DNA of 21,672 nucleotides. Origin: Phytomonas francai (taxonomy: Eukaryota > Euglenozoa > Kinetoplastea > Trypanosomatida > Trypanosomatidae). The stretch spans positions 550,509 to 572,180 of the forward strand of contig MJCC01000006.1 in NCBI GenBank assembly GCA_001766655.1, in the 5' to 3' direction. Below are positions 7,786 to 17,096 of the stretch, in pieces. Under the pieces are notes generated by a model. It was not told the DNA's origin and did no database searches. It was given only the letters and a program-made list of their open reading frames with translations. A program made the position numbers and the translations under genes. The number at the start of each line of letters is the position of its first letter. The first letter of the stretch is position 1.

Positions 7786-10731
7786 TCACCGTGTGAGCGC
7801 GAAGCCACCCCCCGCGAACTGGCGCTGATTCTTGGGTTTCTGGAGCCTAAAGTTCGGCGCGGGGGTGCCGGTGGAGAGGACGCGGAGAAGGTCCTCCTCG
7901 CGCGCGTAGGCGCGCTCGCGGCGCGTGAGCCCGCCGGGCATCCGCGCGCCGAGCCCAGGGGCCGTTTGGCCGCCCCGCGAGAGGATTCGCTGCGCGGGGG
8001 CGCTCGCGGGCCCGCTCGAGGCCGGCGCGGTGGGCCGAGGGCGGCCGTCGCCCTCCACGCCCACGGCGATCGTCTCGCGCGCGAGCTGCGCGACCGCGGT
8101 CGAGCTGCCCCAAGTTTGCCGCCACTGAAGGGCCTCGCGCCAGTAGAAGTCTTGCTTGATCTTTTCGTCGTAATACTTTCGCTTCGCCTCCGCGAGCTCA
8201 TCGTTCAGCGTGCGCACCTCATCCTCGAGGACCTCGGCGTGCTGCTCCAGGACCTGAAGCTCGGTAAACATGCCCTGGAGCTGCTCGTCGCGTTTTTCAA
8301 TATTCTCTTGAAATAGCGCGAGATCCTCTATTGCTTCCGGGCCGGGCATGCGTGCCAGGCGGCCTCGCAGCTTCGTGTACTCGTCTACCTTCTTTCGGAT
8401 CTGCTCTGTTAGCTTCACGCACATGTTGGACTTCTCTATATAACTACGTTGGAGGAGTTGCACCTGGGCGAGAGCTTCCAGGAGTGCCGGTTCGCTACCC
8501 TCTAACCTTCGCCAGCGATGTATGTTGACAAAGTTCTTTACCTCATCGGTGAGGGCACGTACGTGCGCTTGCTGTTTGTTCAACTCACGTTGGTACTTTA
8601 TAGACTTCTTTTTCATCCTTTCCATGTAGTGTAGTCGCACAAGACTGCGCCGGCAGCGCAGCCGCAGCTCCGCGAGACGATCCCGCGTGTCGATGATATC
8701 GTCAACACGTTTATCATAGTCTGCTGCCTTGCTTGCCAGGTCACTGGCCTGGAGGCGAACCTTGTCGTAAAGCAAACTTACCTCCTCATTTTTGAAGATG
8801 AGTTGCGTAGCGAGAATATTGCAATCGTTTGTGACCTTCTTGAGCTTGTAGAGCTGCTTTTGCTTTTCTGCATCGCATTTGGCGATGACCTGCTCTAGCT
8901 CCATGGCTTCTGTCTCCAACGCGGCAACGCGCGCCTTGGCTTCCATGCAGTCCCCATGCACATGCATAAAGCGCTCTTCGGTATTGGTCATGTCGTACCG
9001 AAGCTGCTCGTTTACGGCATGGAGCTGAAGGAATTCCGTCTCCGTCCGAATAAGCTCCTTCTTTATGGCTTCAATGTTCTCTTGTTTTGCCTGTTGGTGG
9101 GCCATCAGCTCCCCCCGCTCGGCTTCGATCTCACGAAGTTGCTTCTCAGCACGATTGCGGTCTGCCTTAACGCGATTCACCAGCTCTTGCTGAGCCTTGT
9201 GTTTTTTTACGAGCATTGTATAGTGCTCCTTTAGGTTTTTCAGTTCTGTACGTTTGCTGCGGATGGCATCCAACGTTCGGTGGTACTCCACTGTGGCGAA
9301 CTGCACCGCGGAAAAGTGTTTATCCTTCTTCTTCTCCAGTTCAAACACCTTCTTGCGAAGCTGCTCGTTGCTTTGCAAGTAGGCTAATAAATCCTGTTCA
9401 AGTCGTCGGACTTTGCCCTCCTCAAGGACTTTCACTTCCTCTACCTCCACACGGTTGTTCTCCTTTACCGACCTTGCCGCTAACGCCTTTGTTTTACGAA
9501 GCATCACCCCCCTCATAACCCCCTCGATGCTCTGGGCCTTTGCCTCCTCCTGAGCCAGTTCCTTCAGAAGCTTGTCGAGGGTCTCAATGTTGTCGTTGGA
9601 TCGCAGAATCAGCGTATCCCGCTCCTGCACTAGCTTTTTCAGCTGCTCTTGCTGGTCGCGTGCTTTAGCCTCCGTGTTAACAAGCCGCTTGGTAGCCTTC
9701 GTCAGCTCCCGCTGCTTCTCCTTCATGATCGCCGTCCTCTCAAGAAGCTCTGCCTTCAGACTCCCATTGTACTTCTCGGCCGAGGCTAGCTGATCGGCCT
9801 CCGTCTTAATGCGTTGCTGACGCTCCTCGAGCCGCCGAATGATCAGAGCATTGCCCTCCTTTACAGCCTCGACCTCCTTGACAAGATGTCGCTCCTCGGT
9901 AATGAGTTGCTCGACGGCACGCTTCACCTTCTCGACCTCCAGCATATGCTGCTCAGTCGTATTGCGGTAGTTCTTCGCGCTCTGCTCCTTTGCACTACGC
10001 ACCCGCTGCTCGGTCTCCATTGCGGCTAATAGTGACTGATAGGCGGCGGTTTTCGACTCAAAGGTCTTCCGCATGGCGGTCTCCTTCCCGCCGAGTTCTT
10101 GCATGCGGCTCAGGTAGGCGGTGTGGTCCGCCTTGAGGAGGCCACCATCCGAAACGAGGGAGGCATGCTCATCCTCGCGGGACTTCTTCGCCTGCAAAAG
10201 GTTGCGCAGGGCAACTTCGTGGCTGATAGAAAGCCCCGCGCTATGCTCTACATTTTCATCCAAGTCGGCTACTTGTTTCATGAGAACCTGAATAAGTTCT
10301 CGGCTCTCGACTTCTCTAGCGTGTGCCGTGTCCGCCATCGCCCAGGCCTTTTCGATTTCCTTCCGCAGCGCCGCGATGCTCTGTGCGTCCTCTCTAGATA
10401 ACTCTAGGGCGGTACCGATGCGACTCTCGTGATCTTTGAGTTCATCACGCATCTCCTTTACTTTTTCCCTTAGGTGTCGTTCACCCTCGTGACTTTTGCT
10501 AAGCAGACGGTAGATACGCTCGTACTCTAGCTTTAGCCGCTCGAACCGCGGCTCCGCGGAAAGCTCCTGCATGACTTCAACATAGCGATGCTCTATGTTC
10601 TCTAGCATTACAATTGGGGGGGAGACATTCTGACTGGAGTTCGGCTCGTGTGCATTGTTCGGAGCCGGGTCTGCAGAATTCATCTTTTCAATTAAATTCA
10701 TCACCGGTCCTGCCTCATGCTGCGTCTGCAT
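7786..10731 (-). CDS. CFAP58: Cilia- and flagella-associated protein 58
   Basis: A 981-residue protein that is coiled coil from about residue 60 to 885. Two signatures identify it as CFAP58 (formerly CCDC147): the N-terminal EIEKAW segment (125-130), followed by a helix ending in HARE, and the C-terminal block with NIHRWRRLEGSEP (W740) and, about 50 residues later, RLARMPGPEA (M795). CFAP58 is an axonemal or flagellar structural protein in motile cilia, linked in animals to the sperm midpiece and in algae to the axoneme. At 981 residues it is somewhat longer than vertebrate forms (about 870). The surplus is mainly a Gly/Pro/Ala/Arg-rich tail after about 895, encoded by a GC-rich island and probably disordered. 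The first ATG (10731) is used; M11 is an alternative. It shows that the organism builds a motile flagellum. Confidence 0.92.
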   Translation of the reverse strand: MQTQHEAGPVMNLIEKMNSADPAPNNAHEPNSSQNVSPPIVMLENIEHRYVEVMQELSAEPRFERLKLEYERIYRLLSKSHEGERHLREKVKEMRDELKDHESRIGTALELSREDAQSIAALRKEIEKAWAMADTAHAREVESRELIQVLMKQVADLDENVEHSAGLSISHEVALRNLLQAKKSREDEHASLVSDGGLLKADHTAYLSRMQELGGKETAMRKTFESKTAAYQSLLAAMETEQRVRSAKEQSAKNYRNTTEQHMLEVEKVKRAVEQLITEERHLVKEVEAVKEGNALIIRRLEERQQRIKTEADQLASAEKYNGSLKAELLERTAIMKEKQRELTKATKRLVNTEAKARDQQEQLKKLVQERDTLILRSNDNIETLDKLLKELAQEEAKAQSIEGVMRGVMLRKTKALAARSVKENNRVEVEEVKVLEEGKVRRLEQDLLAYLQSNEQLRKKVFELEKKKDKHFSAVQFATVEYHRTLDAIRSKRTELKNLKEHYTMLVKKHKAQQELVNRVKADRNRAEKQLREIEAERGELMAHQQAKQENIEAIKKELIRTETEFLQLHAVNEQLRYDMTNTEERFMHVHGDCMEAKARVAALETEAMELEQVIAKCDAEKQKQLYKLKKVTNDCNILATQLIFKNEEVSLLYDKVRLQASDLASKAADYDKRVDDIIDTRDRLAELRLRCRRSLVRLHYMERMKKKSIKYQRELNKQQAHVRALTDEVKNFVNIHRWRRLEGSEPALLEALAQVQLLQRSYIEKSNMCVKLTEQIRKKVDEYTKLRGRLARMPGPEAIEDLALFQENIEKRDEQLQGMFTELQVLEQHAEVLEDEVRTLNDELAEAKRKYYDEKIKQDFYWREALQWRQTWGSSTAVAQLARETIAVGVEGDGRPRPTAPASSGPASAPAQRILSRGGQTAPGLGARMPGGLTRRERAYAREEDLLRVLSTGTPAPNFRLQKPKNQRQFAGGGFALTR

Positions 10732-11195
10732 AATTAACTTAACCTATGTTCCGTGCTTATTTTAGGTTTATGTGCCCTCCCTTTTTTTTTTTTTAGCTGT
10801 CGTTGAACTTCTAAACCAAGGCTAAATCCCTACGAAAGAATGGAACACAGCTCAAAATTTCGGGAATGCAGCCCAACTGCACTCATGAAAAGTGATAAAA
10901 CTTTAAAAAAAGGAGTGAAGGATAAAGAGGAAAAGATGTCCAACTAATGGTGAACTAAAGAAAACAGAGACCGTTTTGGGGTATTGGTAACTCTTTTTAT
11001 TGGAAATGATGGAGACAAGTAATAACTCAATATGGAGAACAATCCTGTGTGCACGCGAAGGCAACCGAGAAGAGCTTCTTACTCATGTGTAGTGACATTT
11101 ATCATGGAGTTTGCGTGAAAAGAAGTATTGTGAACAATACTCAAATGTACATTCTTCAGGTTGTGTGCAATCCACATGATTTCCTCTCCCCTATC
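10732..11195. other. Spacer between CFAP58 and DDRGK1 genes
   Basis: No gene supported. The left part holds a T12 run (A12 on the sense strand) and the probable CFAP58 5' UTR. The remainder is the likely 3' UTR of DDRGK1. Short open frames on the plus strand have no recognisable content. Confidence 0.55.
10901..10936 (-). promoter_or_regulatory. Candidate spliced-leader acceptor for CFAP58
   Basis: The sense strand has an almost pure pyrimidine stretch (about 10904-10936) ending in seven T, with the next AG at 10901-10902. This gives a 5' UTR of about 169 nt that contains an upstream ATG. A second AG at 10830-10831, after a weaker pyrimidine tract, would avoid that ATG, so the used site is unclear. 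Confidence 0.4.
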
Positions 11196-12059
11196 CTATT
11201 TCAGACCCCTCTGCAAAATAATACGATTGCACTCCCGCGCAAGCTCCGTAACTGAGACACGTCCTCTCTGCGTGATAAACTTCGCTATCATCGGCAGGTG
11301 CTGCTCCGACATAACAACAAACTTCCCGCGATCGTCAAACACACCGAAGAGCTTCTCCTCCCGGATCAACTCCTCTATTACAGCGACAAGCTCCTCCACC
11401 GAGACCTGTAGACTACGCGCAGTATCCTGTAGCACTAGGATGTTAGATACTTGGTTGTCGGCGTCCTCGCGGCTTTCCCGCGCAGAAACCCAGGTATTCA
11501 CCTCGTGCACGTGCCGCATTAAAAACGAAATAACCGCCTCGCGCCTTTGGTGAGACTCCTGCGTGAGCTCGCCGCGCTCGTCAACAGCGATGTGGCCGAT
11601 CCACTTCGCGTACTCCGCGTCGTCCTGCCTCCGCTTGGCCTCTCGCAGCTCCTCGAGCGCGGCTTGCTCGCGCGCGGCCCACGCCTCCTCATCCGCAGCG
11701 TCTGTCGTCGCGCCGCCGCCGCCCTCCCCCTCCCTTTCCTCGCGCCGGGCCTCGTGCGCGGCCTCATGGGCCTCCCGCCGCTCCGCCCGCTTCCTCTCCT
11801 TCTCGCGCTTCATGCGCTCCAGACGACTCAGGGGGGGCTGCGGGCGCGTCCCCGCGCGTTGGGGCCGCGCCCGAGCTCCCCTGCCGCCCCCACGCGCCTT
11901 TTCCCGTTCATTTTCATCCTCGTCCGCCTCCTCGTCCTCGTCGTGCGCGGCCGTGATGGCGGGCCCCCGCCGGGACCCCCGGCCGCGCACGACGTGCAGG
12001 AGCAGACAGCACCCCACGAAGAAAAGGGCAACCAACAGAGCGATCGCGTCGAGCGCCAT
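11196..12059 (-). CDS. DDRGK1: DDRGK domain-containing protein 1 (UFM1-binding protein 1)
   Basis: A 287-residue protein close to the family's usual length (about 310). Residues 3-24 form a hydrophobic N-terminal anchor. An acidic stretch (about 39-53) and a long highly charged Arg/Glu/Ala helix (about 75-150) follow. The C-terminal winged-helix/PCI-like domain carries the name-giving DDRGK motif at 242-246, followed by FVVM, which is the diagnostic family signature. In animals and plants DDRGK1/UFBP1 sits on the ER membrane, partners the UFM1 ligase UFL1 and directs UFMylation of ribosomes and ER-phagy. That role here is inferred by homology. The last 30 residues keep the helical SVTELARECNRII segment. 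The 5' half is GC-rich and the 3' half moderate. The ATG at 12059 starts directly before the anchor. Confidence 0.9.
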   Translation of the reverse strand: MALDAIALLVALFFVGCCLLLHVVRGRGSRRGPAITAAHDEDEEADEDENEREKARGGGRGARARPQRAGTRPQPPLSRLERMKREKERKRAERREAHEAAHEARREEREGEGGGGATTDAADEEAWAAREQAALEELREAKRRQDDAEYAKWIGHIAVDERGELTQESHQRREAVISFLMRHVHEVNTWVSARESREDADNQVSNILVLQDTARSLQVSVEELVAVIEELIREEKLFGVFDDRGKFVVMSEQHLPMIAKFITQRGRVSVTELARECNRIILQRGLK

Positions 12060-12160
12060 CCCGCGGAGGGTTTGTGGTTGGGAAAAAACTAGGTTTGGGT
12101 CGATCGATAGATCGAGTTACCGTTACAGTGAGGTCGCGCCAAATATGTCAGCACAGATTT

Positions 12161-12225
12161 CTCACAGTCGCATAGGATAATGCAGTTGGGGGGGGGGGGG
12201 GGGGGGGGGGGGGGAGAAAAGGGGG
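12161..12225 (-). promoter_or_regulatory. Poly(C) polypyrimidine tract and splice acceptor for DDRGK1
   Basis: An uninterrupted G27 run (12188-12214), extended by further purines to 12225, reads as a 38-nt pyrimidine tract on the sense strand. The first AG after it is at 12161-12162, giving a 5' UTR of about 100 nt without an upstream ATG. A later AG at 12089-12090 is an alternative. Confidence 0.5.
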
Positions 12226-13334
12226 TGAAATGGGTATACCAATAGGAGAAATTTACATCCATGGAGACGCATAGGGTTATGGAACTTGACACGCACGTTC
12301 ACAACAATGGACACACCGTGTAGGTGCGCCTCTGTTACATTTTTTTTAAAGAAGTATATAATATTGGAGAAACACATGCATCAGGGACATTTCCTCGCTT
12401 GGATTTACGTACAAACTTTAGTACACTAAAGAGCCTAGTAAACATAAATGGGGGCTTTATAATCAATTATAAAATACCCCCCCAAAAAAAAAGTAATCAA
12501 ATCAACGCAATATAATATTAGATTTTATAAAATATTATGGCACATTAGTCGGTAATCATAAGCGTCGATGTTAAGTTCATTTACACTAGAAAATGATTAA
12601 AGTACATACATGAAACAATGTTAAGCGAATCCCGTAAGAAACCCTTTATAAAAAAAGAGTCCTTCTCCACTTTATTGATCAATCAATCTTCTTTTTGCTT
12701 GGTTGCTCTTCTTCATTGCATGTGTGGAAGAGGTTATCCATTCTCAATTTCAATTAGGCTCGATTCCACTAAAAGGGATTTCAGAAAAAAAAACATCTTA
12801 CAGCAAGAGAGTTTACACATAAAGGTGCAATCCAATTTAGGGATCGAAGAAAAGACAAGCTTACTCAACCAATAAACGCATTGAGAATAAAGTATTTAGA
12901 TCTACTCTCAGATGGCAAAATTCCAATGACTAATAATAAACTGAGCAATCAACAAGAAAACAAACCAATTACTGATGCTAAAAAAATCAATGAGTAAAGA
13001 TCTGTACTCCCCTATGCATACATTCACTTTATTGGAAAGGGAATTTGTTAAAAAAGCATCCCGAAAAGGTTCATTATACCAAATACTGACAGCAAAATTT
13101 AAAAAAATAACTACATTGTGGATGCGTAAGAAATGAAAGGTAATGTGAAGGATATGAAGGTCACATTAATAGAGTCACGTGTAGTTCATAGAGAGATGAA
13201 GACATAGAGTAACGGTCATTATTCGAAAAAAAAAAATCTAAGACTTGGCAACAATTTCCTAGCAAAAGACTTAAAAGTAGCCCGCTAGTAGTATTTTTTG
13301 GTTCTGGGATCCTCTTGTCAAATGTTAATATGTA

Positions 13335-13353
13335 CATATATATATATATATAT
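13335..13353. repeat. (AT)n microsatellite
   Basis: Alternating AT preceded by TGTAC, in the large spacer. Confidence 0.9.
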
Positions 13354-14347
13354 GAACAAGTTTTAAATCCCTTCAATATATTTTACTCTTATCAACGATA
13401 AAAGATGACCGCAATGAAAATAATGCAGAATTTTTCTTAAAGAAATATTAAGATTTTTTTTTTTTAAGAGCTCTCTGTGTGAAACTAACGGTTAAATACA
13501 TAGATTTTTATTTTAGAAGGGGGAAAGAATAACGAAAGCTTAATTTTAAAAAAAGCTATTGACATTAATATCAGCAAACTCGACTGTTTTTTATTTAGCA
13601 ATTTTTTTTCAGTATGTACATCCAAACTCACGTGTACACGAAAAGCAAACTATAGTAGACTGCTTCATAGATCTTAAGATTCGTTTTAATAAAAAGAACA
13701 CAATGCTTTAGTTTAAAAGATTGTAGCACACATAGCACCAGCATAAATAAGGCATAAGGAAAATTCAGGAAACATCTAATACAAACATGCTCACAAGAGT
13801 TGAATGGACAGTAAGCATAAATACGATAAAAAAATGTAAAAAGTATTTTTTACACATGTGTATGTGTACAATACGCATACAATACAGTTAAGGAATCACT
13901 TTCTTAAATAAACACAAAAGTTAATGCCGACAATCCTCCGTTAGTATAGATGTTAAATTTTAAATATTCAAGTGATAAACCAAAACAAAACGGATAGTGT
14001 TGAGCGAAAACGCAAGGGATGTTTGTCAAAAAAAAACTCATAAATTAATAATATAGAGGGAAAAGAGTAAGATTCTCGTACTCTGTTTACATATAAAAAA
14101 AAAACTTATCTATATCTTTGCTAAGATAGCAATAGGTGACAATTATAGGGAACTAAAGAATGTCCTATCATTATCAAAGCCGTTCTCGTAAAGGAAGCGC
14201 GAATATACCCAAGTTCACCTTGAAGATCGAGGAGAAAAGCAACGATGCTTTAAAGCACATAAAAATAAATAAACCTACTTTAAGCAAACCATTTATAGGG
14301 TAGAAGGTTTACCTTCAGCCCTTTGAGTTATGTTTACAAGTCTCACG

Positions 14348-14362
14348 TATATATATATATAT
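14348..14362. repeat. (TA)n microsatellite
   Basis: Short alternating TA tract about 260 bp downstream of the stop codon at 14622. Confidence 0.85.
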
Positions 14363-14621
14363 TTATTTATCCATATGTATGTGCTCTGGAAATAAGTTTG
14401 TCTCTGATTTTATGTCTCATACGCTTCAAGAGTGCAGGATATCTTAAATTTATTCGCTAGTCAGTCTTTTTTTTAAAACCACACCACATGCGTTCACCTT
14501 GCATCTTTAGAGAATACGAGAAAGAGAAAATTAGGAAGGCAATTTCTGCAACAACACCGTCGTCGATGACACGCCTTTGCTGTTGTCGCGAATAGTCCGA
14601 AGAGCTCTTGGAATGGTCTCT

Positions 14622-17096
14622 CTAATTGCTTTTATCTGGACTTCCGATCCTGTCCGGCCTCAAAGTGGGCGTCGGCGCCATGCGTAGGGACGAGGGGAAG
14701 GAAGGGGTGCTGCGGTTCTTATACTTGGCAAGCCCCTTGGGGTTAAGCTCCTTCGGCAGCCGTATCAAACTCCGCGGCGACATCGCCGTGGAGTTGTTCG
14801 GTGAGGTCAGGAACCCATCCCCGGCGTCCTCGCCGCTTCGGCCCCCGTACGGCGGGTGCCCCAGAATCGGCGTGAACTGAGGGAGCGGCAGGGGCTGGTT
14901 GAAGACGAACGCGGGCGGGCGCCCGGCCGGGCGGCCCCGCCGCTCCTCCGCGCCGTCCCCCCGCGCAGGGGGGCCGTCGAGGGAGTCCAGCGAGCTCTGC
15001 AGGGCCTCGTCCTGGCGGGGGCCCGCCGCGAGCTCGCTCCCCTCCAGAGGCCCGCGGTCCCAGTTCGAGGGGGGGGGGGCCAGGGCGAAGCCGCTCGCCA
15101 GCGTCCGCTCGAGCGAGCCCCGCGACTTCGTGGAAGGGAGCGAGAGATCGAGCTGCCGCTGCCAGGGGGCGGTCAGCTGGGCCGAGGAGCCCGAGCCCTT
15201 CGCCGGGCCCAAGGCCCGCCCCGGCCCCTCACCGTCCGGGAATAAAAGCGGGCAGGAAACGCGCACGGGGGCCCGCCGGCCGCCCGCGGCCTTCGGATCG
15301 CCGACGGGGGGCTCCGGCGCGGGGTCCGGACGGTGGTAGGACGCCTGGAAGTGCGCCACGTCCTCCTCGGCGACGGAGGGGGGCACCTCAACGATCATAT
15401 TCCTGCGCCCGCTCCGCTGGAGGCCTGACAGCTCCACGCGGGGAGGGGGTCTGCTGCCCATCTCGGAGGAAAGCGTGGCCACCGTCGAGCTCAAGAGCTC
15501 ATTGTACATACCACTAGAGCTGCCATCCATGAGCATTGGCAATGGCAGAAAGGACTCATCGGTCACCTTTGAATTCCTTCCTAAAAAAGTGGAGTCCTCT
15601 TGCTTTAACCGAGTAAACGTATCATGGGATTCACCACTAGTGGGGGGTTCTCTTTGGCGATCCTCTCTCCCTTGGGAAGCTTCGCTGCGGTTAGCTTTGA
15701 TGTCATCCAGTATTTCCGGGAGCAATACCATATTCATACGACTTTTGGCGCCTGATGAGGACGTCATGGGGGGGTGAGGTACCGTGGGGTACTGATGGGG
15801 CACTAACCCGTGTGTCACCTCGCCAGCTTCTCCGTACTCGCTATCGGGCTCCACAAGCTTGATGCCAGAGAACGGGGGTACCGGGCCTTTGACGGATACG
15901 CACTGGCTCAACGGTGGATCCCCCGAAGGGCATCGAAACTCATGCAAACCCGGCAACACGGGAGGGTCCGTAGGCAAGGCTTCGTCTGTGTTCAAGTTCG
16001 TCAACATCCAGTCCTCCACCTCCCCTTCATCTACTACTGCTCCTTTCGCATCACTATGGTTTAGATTGAAAGGGTATACACTTTTCTGAAAGAATCGAAT
16101 GACCTTAAAGAGGTAGCGGATGGCGTGAGAGGTGTGTCGCTCCAGTACCTGACGCTTTCGAATCTCGCCTCGGAGCCCACGATCAATGGCCTTGGTGCGC
16201 TTTTTCATTCTCCGCATCTGGAGCATTACCTTGGCAATCTCTTGTGTGAGCGTGAGTGAGACAGAGCTGAGGTTCATGCCTTTGCAAAAGCTTTGCCGCA
16301 AGCCCGGAGATTTACGAATATGCAAGACATCCAGACGTTCGCGTACCGGGCCGTCATCCTCTCCGGTCCCTCCATCAAAAGATGATGAATCCGCTCGCGA
16401 CACTGCCACATATTCTGTCATAGAAGACGAGGGCGACGATGAGCGTGGAAGGGGGCCGCACACCGACGCATTTGTAAATGAAGAACTTTTTATTCTTGTT
16501 CTCGAGTCTCTATTCACAAATAGTCCTATATTGCTCTTGTTATTAAGATGATTATCCTCCGTCTCAGGCAGGTTCCCGGCTATGGGCAAGCAGGAAGTCT
16601 CCTTGGGGGTTCCTCGGCCGTTCACATCCGCCTTCAACTTGTGAGCTGCCGCCTCTAACGTGTTCAACCTCTGAAGAATGCCATCCCACGCATCCTTTGT
16701 TATCGCTATCACTTTTGAGTCAGTACCTCCTCCCCCCTGCTCAGCTGCTGTGCAGCAAACCGTTGCCTCTTTCTTGGGGTTGTGAAGTTTGAGGTCACCA
16801 AAACTAGAGCGTCTTATCTCTTCTTCGGCCTTAATCGGCATCTTTACGTCAACCGAGTGGGGTGGCTGAAGGTTTGCCGGTTTTTCGGCTTTTCTATCTA
16901 CCACCCCTTCATTGTGTGGCGGCACACAACTGGTGAGAGACAACTCGGTGGAGTGAAGTGGGATATGCAAATTTTTACCCACATCCCCATTTTTGGCGCC
17001 ATTTGTTGTTGGCCGCCTCATAGCATTATTTACAACTCCACGGCCAACCAAAATACTCCTGGATGAAGTTTTTCGAGTGAGTAGCTGGTGGTTCAT
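14622..17096 (-). CDS. Uncharacterised, mostly disordered protein with basic helical module
   Basis: I do not recognise this 824-residue protein. Counting from the ATG at 17096, residues 1 to about 260 are polar and low-complexity, with one short heptad-like helix (ILQRLNTLEAAAHKLK). A basic helical module at about 265-345 (IAKVMLQMRRMKKRTK to KVIRFFQKSVYPF, V340) looks the best conserved and could bind a partner or nucleic acid. The rest is Ser/Pro/Gly-rich and acidic, ending in a basic Pro/Ser tail. The frame is open further upstream to a TTG at 17165, which would add a hydrophobic stretch, but that stretch lies just after a T11 polypyrimidine tract and AG, so it is most probably 5' UTR. 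The GC-rich island (about 14880-15470) has a G9 run but stays in frame. No catalytic motif is visible. Confidence 0.75.
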   Translation of the reverse strand: MNHQLLTRKTSSRSILVGRGVVNNAMRRPTTNGAKNGDVGKNLHIPLHSTELSLTSCVPPHNEGVVDRKAEKPANLQPPHSVDVKMPIKAEEEIRRSSFGDLKLHNPKKEATVCCTAAEQGGGGTDSKVIAITKDAWDGILQRLNTLEAAAHKLKADVNGRGTPKETSCLPIAGNLPETEDNHLNNKSNIGLFVNRDSRTRIKSSSFTNASVCGPLPRSSSPSSSMTEYVAVSRADSSSFDGGTGEDDGPVRERLDVLHIRKSPGLRQSFCKGMNLSSVSLTLTQEIAKVMLQMRRMKKRTKAIDRGLRGEIRKRQVLERHTSHAIRYLFKVIRFFQKSVYPFNLNHSDAKGAVVDEGEVEDWMLTNLNTDEALPTDPPVLPGLHEFRCPSGDPPLSQCVSVKGPVPPFSGIKLVEPDSEYGEAGEVTHGLVPHQYPTVPHPPMTSSSGAKSRMNMVLLPEILDDIKANRSEASQGREDRQREPPTSGESHDTFTRLKQEDSTFLGRNSKVTDESFLPLPMLMDGSSSGMYNELLSSTVATLSSEMGSRPPPRVELSGLQRSGRRNMIVEVPPSVAEEDVAHFQASYHRPDPAPEPPVGDPKAAGGRRAPVRVSCPLLFPDGEGPGRALGPAKGSGSSAQLTAPWQRQLDLSLPSTKSRGSLERTLASGFALAPPPSNWDRGPLEGSELAAGPRQDEALQSSLDSLDGPPARGDGAEERRGRPAGRPPAFVFNQPLPLPQFTPILGHPPYGGRSGEDAGDGFLTSPNNSTAMSPRSLIRLPKELNPKGLAKYKNRSTPSFPSSLRMAPTPTLRPDRIGSPDKSN

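Larger units (their letters stand above)
12060..14621. other. Large gene-poor AT-rich spacer
   Basis: About 2.6 kb with no supported gene on either strand. It is strongly A-rich on the plus strand, with many A7-A10 runs and two (AT)n tracts. The left end is the DDRGK1 5' UTR and splice region; the right end is the likely 3' UTR of the gene at 14622. The open frames at 12618-12875 (+) and 13161-13376 (-) are low-complexity and overlap or adjoin repeats. I saw no tRNA T-arm consensus. A small RNA gene cannot be excluded by reading alone. Confidence 0.55.

Noticed and set aside
12098..12116. GATC/CGAT-rich near-palindrome upstream of DDRGK1
   Set aside because: Short and imperfect, built from a four-base repeat; no reason to assign a function.
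11547..12180. Plus-strand frames of 181 and 205 codons opposite DDRGK1
   Set aside because: They are Leu/Arg- or Ser-rich mirror images of the charged DDRGK1 helix, and DDRGK1 itself is firmly identified.
12618..12875. 85-codon plus-strand frame in the large spacer
   Set aside because: AT-rich, against the direction of all genes, with no domain or codon bias.
14856..15339. Plus-strand frames of 129-146 codons over the GC island
   Set aside because: Arg/Gly/Pro-rich shadows caused by the lack of stops in GC-rich DNA; the minus frame is continuous across the region.
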